A DNA stretch of 45,684 nt from Bacteroidota bacterium (lineage in GTDB: Bacteria > Bacteroidota > Ignavibacteria > Ignavibacteriales > Ignavibacteriaceae). Of the stretch, positions 27,992-35,574 are shown in pieces; position 1 is the stretch's first letter; each line of letters begins with the position of its first letter. A model generated the notes under the pieces. It had not been told where the DNA came from, did no database searches, and was given only the letters and a program-made list of their open reading frames with translations. The translations under genes were made by a program, and so were the position numbers. The DNA lies in NCBI GenBank assembly GCA_021777835.1, contig JAJYDC010000021.1, positions 1 through 45,684 of the forward strand. Reading direction: 5' to 3'.

Positions 27992-28009
27992 CTTTGCCTG
28001 ACTTGTTTC

Positions 28010-28315
28010 TTACTTGTCAAGAGAAGGCAAAGTATTTGAGTTTTGCTCATGCTTTTGGGCAAATTCTTCTAAAGTGTCTAACCTGGATTTTGTTATCCAC
28101 TGGCTTAATTCAGCTTTATTGAAATAAAGTTTCTTCCCGGATGGTTTGTAGAAAGGAATTTTGTTTTTATAAACTAAATTATAAAGGTAAGATTTTTTTA
28201 GCCTTAAATATATGGCTGCTTCATCTGCATTGATAAATTCATTGGTTTGAGCTGTTAATTTAGAATTTATTTCTTGTAATGAATTATAAATATTAGAAAT
28301 ATTTTTTGAATACAT
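28010..28315 (-). CDS. Excisionase-family helix-turn-helix protein
   Basis: A 101-residue protein with a MerR-like HTH_17 domain in its second half: FINADEAAIYLRLKKSYLYNLVYK, then IPFYKPSGKKLYFNKAELSQWI. Such proteins serve as excisionase or repressor in small Bacteroidetes elements. Its N-terminal 25 residues are helical. The ATG lies just beside a perfect 12-bp inverted repeat that includes the GGAG ribosome site. It is followed by rep, so it probably controls rep and recombination. Confidence 0.87.
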   Translation of the reverse strand: MYSKNISNIYNSLQEINSKLTAQTNEFINADEAAIYLRLKKSYLYNLVYKNKIPFYKPSGKKLYFNKAELSQWITKSRLDTLEEFAQKHEQNSNTLPSLDK

Positions 28316-28316
28316 T

Positions 28317-28352
28317 TTTCACTCCATTTCATTTTATTTTAATGGAGTGAAA
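28317..28352 (-). promoter_or_regulatory. Perfect 12-bp inverted repeat enclosing the HTH ribosome site
   Basis: TTTCACTCCATT (28317-28328) and AATGGAGTGAAA (28341-28352) are exact reverse complements, separated by 12 bases and ending one base before the HTH start codon. Read on the minus strand, the downstream arm contains GGAG five to ten bases before the ATG. If the RNA folds, the ribosome site is hidden; as DNA it could be a repressor operator. Confidence 0.6.
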
Positions 28353-28370
28353 TTATATTACTGCATGTCT

Positions 28371-28413
28371 GTTATACGGAAGGATATTTTATCCGTTATA
28401 CGTAAAACGGATA
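28371..28413. promoter_or_regulatory. Operator-like repeats GTTATACG
   Basis: GTTATACG occurs at 28371-28378 and again at 28395-28402 (24 bases apart), and TATCCGTT pairs with AACGGATA in the stretch 28390-28413 as a perfect 8-bp inverted repeat. All lie between the stop of the 227-aa gene and the HTH gene, where a repressor or recombination factor would bind. Confidence 0.5.
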
Positions 28414-28415
28414 AA

Positions 28416-29099
28416 TTATTTTTGCTTCTTATTTTTATAGTTCAAAAATCGTTTATAAAATTTTTGTTGCTCTGATTCTTGATCTAATCCAAAAGCTTTT
28501 GCAACGTTAAAAGTAATTGACCTTAATGATCTTTTATCGTTTACTTTTTCTGATTCTTTATGCTTTTGAAGTATCTTTTCAAATTCCTCTATTTCTGAAT
28601 TTATAAAACTTTTCCCTAGAAATTTTTCTCCCTGTGTTGCTTTTCTCTTAAGCTCTTCAATATTATTACTAGTTAAACTTAATTGGTAATCAAAAGTTGC
28701 AAAACAATTTTGCATTGATTCAGTACTACTTTTCTTAATCAATTCATTCATTTGCTCATTTGATTTAATGGTTCCTGTTTCCATATTTCTACAAATAATA
28801 AATAAATTCCAAAATATATGAGGCATTGTAATGGCAGCTAAACTAGTTTTAAATGAAATCTTATTAGCCATAAATAATTTTATATTTTTAGGTACGCCTA
28901 AATTTTCCCAGTGAGTTTTAAACTCGTTATTAAAAATATTATAGATCAATTTCCAATCTACTTGTGAGATGAATTTATTGTCATTATGAAAAAGAAATGA
29001 TTCTTTAAGAAAATGTTTAAAATTATCTTTAAAGGCTACTATAAATTTTTCTTCAGTTAATTTCTCTAGATCATTTAATAGTTTAGTTTGTTCATCCAT
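28416..29099 (-). CDS. Unknown protein of the integrative element
   Basis: A 227-residue, mostly helical protein rich in Lys, Glu, Asn and Phe. No catalytic motif, signal peptide or clear membrane segment is seen; a short hydrophobic stretch (LAAITMPHIFWNLFIIC, about residues 90-106) might be a buried helix. The C-terminus (about 145-227) looks like a coiled coil followed by a basic segment. AGGAG lies just before the ATG. It sits between the integrase and the HTH/rep genes, so a role in replication, mobilization or host-cell control of the element is possible. It may also be unrelated cargo. Confidence 0.6.
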   Translation of the reverse strand: MDEQTKLLNDLEKLTEEKFIVAFKDNFKHFLKESFLFHNDNKFISQVDWKLIYNIFNNEFKTHWENLGVPKNIKLFMANKISFKTSLAAITMPHIFWNLFIICRNMETGTIKSNEQMNELIKKSSTESMQNCFATFDYQLSLTSNNIEELKRKATQGEKFLGKSFINSEIEEFEKILQKHKESEKVNDKRSLRSITFNVAKAFGLDQESEQQKFYKRFLNYKNKKQK

Positions 29100-29143
29100 T
29101 TGACACTCCTATTTTTTCCCCTTCGCTAAATAAAAGATATATC

Positions 29144-29206
29144 GTACAGAAAAAGATGCAACCCTATACAAGCTCGCTTCGCTCGGGGTTGCATCTTTTC
29201 CTGTAC
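29144..29206. other. Near-perfect 21-bp stem with structured loop (candidate origin or ncRNA)
   Basis: Bases 29144-29164 pair with 29186-29206, 20 of 21 positions (one A-C mismatch), around a 21-base loop rich in CG (AGCTCGCTTCGCTCG). A shorter outer pairing of TTTTTCCCC (29113-29121) with GGGGAAAAA (29230-29238) encloses it. It is the largest hairpin in the window and is GC-rich against the surrounding DNA. It lies between the integrase and the unknown gene in an element with a rolling-circle Rep, so it is a good candidate for the replication origin or nick site, or for an RNA element; a terminator role is less likely as no T-run follows. Confidence 0.55.
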
Positions 29207-29271
29207 TCAAAACGCAGTTTTTACGCTTCGGGGAAAAATATTTTGTTTTATAATTCATTTTTTTTTTAATC

Positions 29272-30315
29272 TTAAATGCTTGGTAATTTTGTCATTGCTT
29301 CTTCTACCGTCTTATTAATAATCTTTGCATAGATTTCAGTCATCTTTATTGATTTATGTCCCATCATTTTACTCACTGTATAAATATCAATTCCTGAGCT
29401 TAAAGATAAAGTTGCAAACGTGTGTCTTGCTGAATGAAAAGTGAGAGATTTATTTATGTTAGCATTCTTAGACCATTTTCTTATTTCATTATTTATTGTT
29501 TTCTCTTGCTTAAGTTTAAATACTTTTTCATCTTGATTTATACTCCTTTTATCAATATTTATATATAAATATTTTATAGCGGTTTTAGCTAAAGGTAAAT
29601 ATTCTATTCTCTTTGTCTTCATTTGCCGGAAAGATATTTTGTCTTCATTAATTTCTGACCAGGTCATTTTTTTTATATCTGAAATTCTTAATCCTGTAAA
29701 GCAAGAAAAAATAAATGCTCTCTTAGTTTCAATATTTTTAGTTTCAGTATCTGCCATAGCTTGTATTTCTTCTTTTGTCAAATAGACTCTTTCAATTTCA
29801 TTTAGTTTAACCTTTACATATTTAGCAGGACTTTGTAATATCAATTTATCTTTGACTGCTTTATTAAGTATTGTTTTTATTTTTAATAAGTAAGCCCAAG
29901 CAGTAGAATTTTTATGAACCTTTTCCATTTCAGATTTATAATCCTCAATAAGTTTTTCAGTAATAAGTTTAAATGGTAGCTTTCCATTAATTGTTTTGGG
30001 CTTTACAAAGTTGCTAAAATTATTAAAAACAGATTGAGCAGATTTATTTTTTATATTGACCTTAAAATATTCTAAGAAGTCTTCACCGCCATTTAAATTT
30101 CTTGGTATGTCATTATAATCTGAAATTATTTCAATTTCTCTTTTTGACCGTTTTGTTTCCGCAATTTGCTTTTTAAGCTTTCTCTCCGGATCATTTTTTT
30201 TAATTTTAATATCTAAAAATTCGTAGTGTCTTGAACCTTTGGAATAAATATCCAGGTAAAGAGATTCAGAATTATTGGAAAGTTTCTTTGATCTTAGTTT
30301 AACACTCATTTGCAT
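29272..30315 (-). CDS. Tyrosine recombinase/integrase
   Basis: A 347-residue integrase of the Bacteroidetes type. An N-terminal arm-DNA-binding region (about 1-75), a SAM-like core-binding domain (about 85-160), and the catalytic domain follow in order. Catalytic residues are Arg210 (FTGLRISDI), Lys233 or 235, His294 and Arg297 (HSARHTFA), His320 (MGHKSIKMT) and the nucleophile Tyr329 (EIYAKI). All are intact, so the enzyme should be active. ATG 30309 is an equal candidate start (two codons in). It lies at the right end of the element, next to a repeat shared with the far left end. Confidence 0.92.
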   Translation of the reverse strand: MQMSVKLRSKKLSNNSESLYLDIYSKGSRHYEFLDIKIKKNDPERKLKKQIAETKRSKREIEIISDYNDIPRNLNGGEDFLEYFKVNIKNKSAQSVFNNFSNFVKPKTINGKLPFKLITEKLIEDYKSEMEKVHKNSTAWAYLLKIKTILNKAVKDKLILQSPAKYVKVKLNEIERVYLTKEEIQAMADTETKNIETKRAFIFSCFTGLRISDIKKMTWSEINEDKISFRQMKTKRIEYLPLAKTAIKYLYINIDKRSINQDEKVFKLKQEKTINNEIRKWSKNANINKSLTFHSARHTFATLSLSSGIDIYTVSKMMGHKSIKMTEIYAKIINKTVEEAMTKLPSI

Positions 30316-30334
30316 TTACTCTAATATTTGAACC

Positions 30335-30368
30335 AGTCACAAAATAGTAACAAAAATAATTGAAAGAA
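30335..30368 (+). repeat. Candidate right attachment site / integrase arm repeat
   Basis: AGTCACAAA (30335-30343) then AGTAACAAAA (30346-30355) lie 20 bases upstream of the integrase start. The 34-base stretch agrees with 24271-24304 at 27 positions without gaps, in direct orientation. Confidence 0.45.
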
Positions 30369-30510
30369 AGTGAAAAATGATTAAAGCAAGTGAAGTGGTT
30401 TTTAAGGAAGGAAAGAGAAAAACGTTAAATATGTCATATAATCGGAACTATTTTACATTATATTTCATTTAGCATCAGACTAAATAACTGCTAAAATGTT
30501 ATGCTGTATT

Positions 30511-33500
30511 TTATTTTAAAATTCTAACGAAACCGCCATAACGATTGTTAGGTCTGAAATTTAATTTTTGAAAGAATGCCTTTAAGTAAAAGTGTGTGGT
30601 AACAGTTTTTATCCCATCAGAACTTAATCTAGCACAAAAGTCTTCTATAAGCTTTCCTGCAAGACCGCGACTACGATATTGCCTTGCGATTTCAATTCCT
30701 TCAATTTGAGCAATTTTTGGAAAGAGTAATTTATAACATAAACCGCCGACAATTGTGTCTTCATTGTCGTTATCAACTATTAATAAATAATGAAGATCAT
30801 TCTCAATCTTTAACGGATAATTATCAAGAATAAATAATTTGTAGAGACCGCCTGTTTCCGATGGAGTAACTGGTCTCCTAATAGAGTAAGTTAATCCTAA
30901 AGAGTCCTTAATCATTGTTTTGATTACAAGCTTTGAACTTTCTTCTTCACCACTCGCTGATAGCTCCAAATTAGAATTATAGGATAATTTAGGAAAAGCA
31001 ATTTTGTTAAAAACTTCTTTGTCGGTTTTATCTGTTAGCAATTCAATCAGTTCTAATAATTCTAATCTTTTAACGGCAGGTTGATCCGGAAATTTATTTA
31101 GCGAAAAAATAAGTTTGTCAAACAAAGACAATATATTTCTAGGATAAAAAGAAAAATAAGTTTCTTTGTAAAAAGTGTATCTCATTACTTCAGGATATTT
31201 TTCTAACCGGTATACGGTATACATATTATTTACAAACTCCGCCTTTGCTTTTTTTGTAACCATTGGATCTTCGTTCAACCAATTCCTGTAATCATGGATA
31301 GCACTTGAAACGAAGGAATTTATAAATGGCTGTGACGTTAATTTTTCTAAATAAGGGTCTATTCTTACTGCCAATTCTCTAGTCACAGAGTTTATAGATT
31401 TATTTTGAAATTCATTTTTAATCTTTTTAAGGAATGCAATCCCGTCTTGCAATCCTAGACCTTCCAAACAAGAATCAAAAATCCATTCTGTATAAATATA
31501 GCCCTTACTTTGCGGGTAATTTGAAATTGTTTGTAAATAAAAATTATTGAATAGTGATTCAACCAATTCAGATGGACTTGAGTAATTGTGCCAACCGCTA
31601 ATAGACAATATCTTTGTGCCTTCTTTGAAATAAGGCTCCTGGACGACTACGTTTGATGGAGAAATATGACCGGGGATTACTTCGTAATTGCTGTTCTTTA
31701 GTAAAACGAAAAATGCCGTCATACTCCTTCTAAATAAAATCTCCCATTCACTTATATAATAATTGTTTTGTGAAAAATTGCTTATAGAAGAAAGTTGGCG
31801 AATCTTTTCCCAAACAGAAAGATCATTTATAAAATCAAACGAAACTATTCCCAAGGTTGATCTAAAATTGCCAAGCTTTGGCAGAACATATCCCCCTGAT
31901 GATTTTTGTGCAATTTTAATCATCAAATAGATTGTATCTAAAACTTTTTTACGTGTTATATCCGGTGTAATTAAAATAATAAAATCATAATGATTGAAAT
32001 TTTTCTTATTAATACTTAAGCGGTATAAGAATCTTTTATGTGAAGCGCTAAGCTTTGTAATGTATATTCCGTAATCGCTTACCTCGTTTAGGTTAAAATT
32101 ATCTTCATCAAAAATTAAAAGGAAGGCCTCTTTTAAAAAAGTAGATGTAAATAAAATATTCTCAATACGTTCAACTTCTTTGCCGGAAATAGTATCCTGG
32201 AAAACGATTTTATTTCGCCAATTTTCATGAATTTTTTCATATGAAGAAAGCTTAAGTCTTGCTTCAAACCATTGTGAAAGTTCTTTATAAAGAATTTTTG
32301 CATATTTTGAAATTCTCTTGTCCTGCTTATGCAAAATCCAATTGATCAATTCAGTTCTTATTAAGGGATAAGAAGTTGGATGATGATAAGCATACTTTGT
32401 TATTAAATCTAAAATAAGTTTGAATTGTGAAATAGCTATATCCGAGACTGGCCAACTTAATGTATTGCGATATGATTCCAATCTTTGCCTAATTGCACCT
32501 AAGCGGAATCCTTCCATCTTATCAAAGCTAATTTCTTCAATAATATTTTTATTCAAAAAAGTTTTACCGCTGTTTATAAAAGAAGGTAAATATCTGTTGA
32601 AATCAATTTGTGGTTGGTTCAAAAGAAGAATTTTATAGGCGTAACTTCTTACAGAAAACTTTGGATGGTTAGCAAGACATTCAAGACGCCTGCTGAGAAG
32701 ATTTTCAACCTTGTGCTCAACATTCGGGAAAACGGATTCGATCTTTTTTAGTGATTCAAGAATATCCATTTCTTTTCCAAACAACAATACCGTAATTACG
32801 TTATTTAAATCTTCAATGCCGATAGCGACATGAGAAATATTCACGGTCGAATTATTTTTGTTGCTTTTATTATTACCTCCGAAATCAAAAAATATTTGCG
32901 ATGATATATTTGAGAAATCCATTTCCCAATCTTCTTTACAAACTGCAAAATTAATCAAGTTGCTATTCCCAACCCAAAGAATCGGCTGGCGAACGAATAT
33001 TCCCAGATCAATAGAATCTGACTTTATAACATATTCGAAATCGCCAATACGGGTTCTATTGTGAACGGGATTATTTATGATGTTTAAAAAAATATTTTTA
33101 TTCTTAATTAAAATTCCATTTGGTTTGCATTCAAAATCCTCTTCAGTTAAACTGAGGTCCTTAAGTATCCACAAAGGAATAATTACTTTTTTTGTTCCGC
33201 ATGAAATTCTCAAATCTGATTTTTTATACAATTCATTAATTTCATGTTGAAAATTAGTTTCGATAATTTTTCTTTTGAAAGTACCCTTTGGAGTAAGTTC
33301 TCCTTTGTTTTCTTCAAAATTTCTATTAATAATAGAAAATTTAACAATTCTTTCATATGCGCTTAAACCTAAATTAACTGAAGAGACAATTGAGCTAAAG
33401 TAGTCTCTTAACTTTCCTTGTGATTTAGCTTGGTTTATAAAAGGTTCATTATAATCAGGAACAATTAGAAGCGTGTTATATGGTTTCATATCTCCCGCAA

Positions 33501-35109
33501 CAAAGGCTCGCTTTAAACCGGGTATGTTTTCAAATTTCTTTTCGATAAATGCAGGCGCAACAGTCTGTCCCTTGATATTCTTATAAATATCCTTAACGCG
33601 GTCAATGATAAATAAATAGCCATTTTCATCTTGCTTAAATAAATCTCCGGTTGAAAGCCATTTTGGTTGTTGAGAACCAGCAGGTAAATCGTCTAGATAT
33701 TTTGCAATATATTCACCAGCAATTTGAAGTTCACCGTCATCTGTAAATCTTATTGAGACGCCCGGTAGAGGTTTGCCGACAGAATCCTTTATATATTTTC
33801 CGGGAGGAGTCATGCAAACTCCGCCGGTAGCCTCTGTCATTCCAAAACCACTGCATAGATCAATTCCGCTTGCATTAAAAAACCTGAATACTTTTGGCTC
33901 CAAATACCCAGCTGCAGAAATTCCCCATCTTAAATTGTTTCCGACTAAACCGGATAACACACTTTGTTTAGATAGAATATCCTTCTTTAGAATTATTTCT
34001 TCTTTAAATTTATCATAAATTTGATTCCACCTTAGGGGAATGCTAACGAGACCGGTGGGATTAATTTCCTTCATTAAATTCATTAAGGAATCAACATCAT
34101 TTTTACCAGCAAAAACATACGTTCCGCTCCAGAAAATTGCGCCCATCATTTCAAAATATCTTCCGAATGTATGAAATAAGGGAAGATAGCATAAGAGAAC
34201 TTCATTGTTACCTACCTTTGGCAAAACTGCTGCTCTTGCAAACCTTTTTGATAGAATATTATGGTTTGAAAAGGCAACACCTTTCGGCATTCCAGTGCTG
34301 CCGGAAGTGAACATTACCGTAGATATTTCATCAGATGGAAAATGTTTTCTGTTCCCTAACAGCTTTTGAATTTCATATTCATTAACGTTAGAAAGCATTG
34401 ATTGATAGTTTATTATTTCTTCTTCCTTCGGCAATTCTGAAAGTCCGGTATACACTATTAAAAAAAATGTTTCTGATTTTTCTCTAACTTTTCTTAAAAT
34501 CTCCATGCGCTTTTCTGAGTCGGTAACTACAATATTAAAATAAAGTTTGTTAAAGATGTATAAGAGAGTCTCAATGTTAAAGTGTATATGCAAAGGAGAA
34601 ATAAAGATATCGTATGAAAGGCAAGCCAAGTCGCAGCATGCTGTTTCAAGTGAATTATCAGAATAAATTGCTACTTTGGGGCTAGAGCCTTTCAGCTTGA
34701 AAAATGAAACTGCAATATTTTTGAGAATAGAATCGATCCGTTTATAGGAATAATTATTCCTTATTTTGTCGTTAAAACGAGAGAATAAAATTTTATCGGG
34801 GTGGGTAGATACTCTTTGTTCAAATAGTTTTTGAAACGAATAGTCTGATAGCTTGATAATTTTAAAAACAACTCCAGCCCAACGGTATGTTTCATCAGTT
34901 TGACTTAGATTTAGAAGGAAAGTTGGGTATCTAGTCAAATCTAAAAATTTGTGCCATGTATCGTTTTCGATTTCGGAGGATTTACCAGAGGCAATAATTT
35001 CTTCGGCTGTTTTTAAGATTTCCTTTGCAAGTTGCGGTTCAATGGAATCTGGTAAAGTTACGCCGGCAAGTTTTAATCTCTCCTTAAAGGTGACTGTTAG
35101 TTCTTCCAT
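30511..35109 (-). CDS. Acyl-CoA ligase / unknown central region / GNAT fusion (1532 aa)
   Basis: A very large cytoplasmic protein with three parts. Residues about 90-625 form an AMP-binding adenylation domain of the long-chain acyl-CoA ligase type: P-loop VMFTSGSTGMPKG (265-277), GFGMTEATGG (421-430), STGDL with Asp489, IDRVKD with Arg504, and catalytic Lys near 612 in LTPKGTFKRK. Residues about 635-1390 match no domain I recognise; the sequence is mixed helix and strand, with one short motif-like stretch IPGHISPSNVVVQ. Residues 1394-1532 are a GNAT acyltransferase with the acyl-CoA loop RQYRSRGLAG (1476-1485). A ligase that makes acyl-CoA joined to an enzyme that spends it suggests substrate channelling; alternatively the GNAT could acylate the ligase lysine, as Pat does with Acs. 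ArsC-like gene is 17 bases upstream. Confidence 0.85.
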   Translation of the reverse strand: MEELTVTFKERLKLAGVTLPDSIEPQLAKEILKTAEEIIASGKSSEIENDTWHKFLDLTRYPTFLLNLSQTDETYRWAGVVFKIIKLSDYSFQKLFEQRVSTHPDKILFSRFNDKIRNNYSYKRIDSILKNIAVSFFKLKGSSPKVAIYSDNSLETACCDLACLSYDIFISPLHIHFNIETLLYIFNKLYFNIVVTDSEKRMEILRKVREKSETFFLIVYTGLSELPKEEEIINYQSMLSNVNEYEIQKLLGNRKHFPSDEISTVMFTSGSTGMPKGVAFSNHNILSKRFARAAVLPKVGNNEVLLCYLPLFHTFGRYFEMMGAIFWSGTYVFAGKNDVDSLMNLMKEINPTGLVSIPLRWNQIYDKFKEEIILKKDILSKQSVLSGLVGNNLRWGISAAGYLEPKVFRFFNASGIDLCSGFGMTEATGGVCMTPPGKYIKDSVGKPLPGVSIRFTDDGELQIAGEYIAKYLDDLPAGSQQPKWLSTGDLFKQDENGYLFIIDRVKDIYKNIKGQTVAPAFIEKKFENIPGLKRAFVAGDMKPYNTLLIVPDYNEPFINQAKSQGKLRDYFSSIVSSVNLGLSAYERIVKFSIINRNFEENKGELTPKGTFKRKIIETNFQHEINELYKKSDLRISCGTKKVIIPLWILKDLSLTEEDFECKPNGILIKNKNIFLNIINNPVHNRTRIGDFEYVIKSDSIDLGIFVRQPILWVGNSNLINFAVCKEDWEMDFSNISSQIFFDFGGNNKSNKNNSTVNISHVAIGIEDLNNVITVLLFGKEMDILESLKKIESVFPNVEHKVENLLSRRLECLANHPKFSVRSYAYKILLLNQPQIDFNRYLPSFINSGKTFLNKNIIEEISFDKMEGFRLGAIRQRLESYRNTLSWPVSDIAISQFKLILDLITKYAYHHPTSYPLIRTELINWILHKQDKRISKYAKILYKELSQWFEARLKLSSYEKIHENWRNKIVFQDTISGKEVERIENILFTSTFLKEAFLLIFDEDNFNLNEVSDYGIYITKLSASHKRFLYRLSINKKNFNHYDFIILITPDITRKKVLDTIYLMIKIAQKSSGGYVLPKLGNFRSTLGIVSFDFINDLSVWEKIRQLSSISNFSQNNYYISEWEILFRRSMTAFFVLLKNSNYEVIPGHISPSNVVVQEPYFKEGTKILSISGWHNYSSPSELVESLFNNFYLQTISNYPQSKGYIYTEWIFDSCLEGLGLQDGIAFLKKIKNEFQNKSINSVTRELAVRIDPYLEKLTSQPFINSFVSSAIHDYRNWLNEDPMVTKKAKAEFVNNMYTVYRLEKYPEVMRYTFYKETYFSFYPRNILSLFDKLIFSLNKFPDQPAVKRLELLELIELLTDKTDKEVFNKIAFPKLSYNSNLELSASGEEESSKLVIKTMIKDSLGLTYSIRRPVTPSETGGLYKLFILDNYPLKIENDLHYLLIVDNDNEDTIVGGLCYKLLFPKIAQIEGIEIARQYRSRGLAGKLIEDFCARLSSDGIKTVTTHFYLKAFFQKLNFRPNNRYGGFVRILK

Positions 35110-35126
35110 AGATTCTTCTCAACTTT

Positions 35127-35462
35127 TTATTTTATCCACTCTTTCCAAATCTCCGGCCGGTATCCAATTGTAGCTATATTATGATTCCGCACAACCGGTG
35201 TTTTAAATAAGAGAGGATCGTTAAGCAGTTCGAACATAATATCATAAACCATAAAGCCAAAATTTCGTTTACGGAATTTGGTACCGTTTTTGTCAATCAG
35301 ATCTTCCAAAGAAACAGTGCGCAATATATTTTCAAGTTCGCCTTTTGAAATTCCTTTTTCGGATAGGTCTCTAAATTGAAATTGGATATTCCTCTCCTTA
35401 AAAAAGCGTTCGGCTTTTCGAGTATCATTGCATCTTTTCGTACCGAAAATTTGAATATTCAT
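35127..35462 (-). CDS. ArsC/Spx-family thioredoxin-fold protein
   Basis: A 111-residue ArsC-like protein beginning NIQIFGTKRCNDTRKAERFF, with a single Cys11 and no CxxC, and a C-terminal PVVRNHNIATIGYRPE segment with the cis-Pro and the family's Arg. It may be an arsenate-reductase-like enzyme, a YffB-type protein or a redox adaptor; Spx-like function is unlikely as it lacks CxxC. Bacillithiol-type redox genes are nearby (bshA 2.4 kb upstream). Its stop is 17 bases before the fusion gene, which it likely shares a transcript with. Confidence 0.8.
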   Translation of the reverse strand: MNIQIFGTKRCNDTRKAERFFKERNIQFQFRDLSEKGISKGELENILRTVSLEDLIDKNGTKFRKRNFGFMVYDIMFELLNDPLLFKTPVVRNHNIATIGYRPEIWKEWIK

Positions 35463-35574
35463 ATTTATTAAAATTTATCTATTGAAAAATAGGAAAAATA
35501 ATCGTGAATAATTCCACGTAAGCATTTGTCTGTAAATTCAAAAATATTCTAAAGGAAATATGTTGGGAATGAGT

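Larger units (their letters stand above)
24271..30368. mobile_element. Integrative element with tyrosine recombinase and rolling-circle Rep
   Basis: All genes from 24395 to 30315 are on the minus strand, more AT-rich and Lys/Asn/Ile-rich than the flanks, and lie between glnA and the fusion gene at 30511. The module order from the right is tyrosine recombinase, 63-bp hairpin, unknown 227-aa gene, operator-like palindromes, excisionase-type HTH and HUH-type Rep, followed by two lipoproteins and a lipoprotein pseudogene as possible cargo. Imperfect direct repeats (27 of 34 bases) at 24271 and 30335 are the proposed ends. A weaker copy at 27040 would instead give a 3.3-kb core element. No mobilization or conjugation genes are visible. 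Confidence 0.65.

Noticed and set aside
30377-30472. 31-codon frame starting MIKASEVVF after the right repeat
   Set aside because: Too short, no ribosome site, and no family pattern; likely chance in AT-rich DNA.
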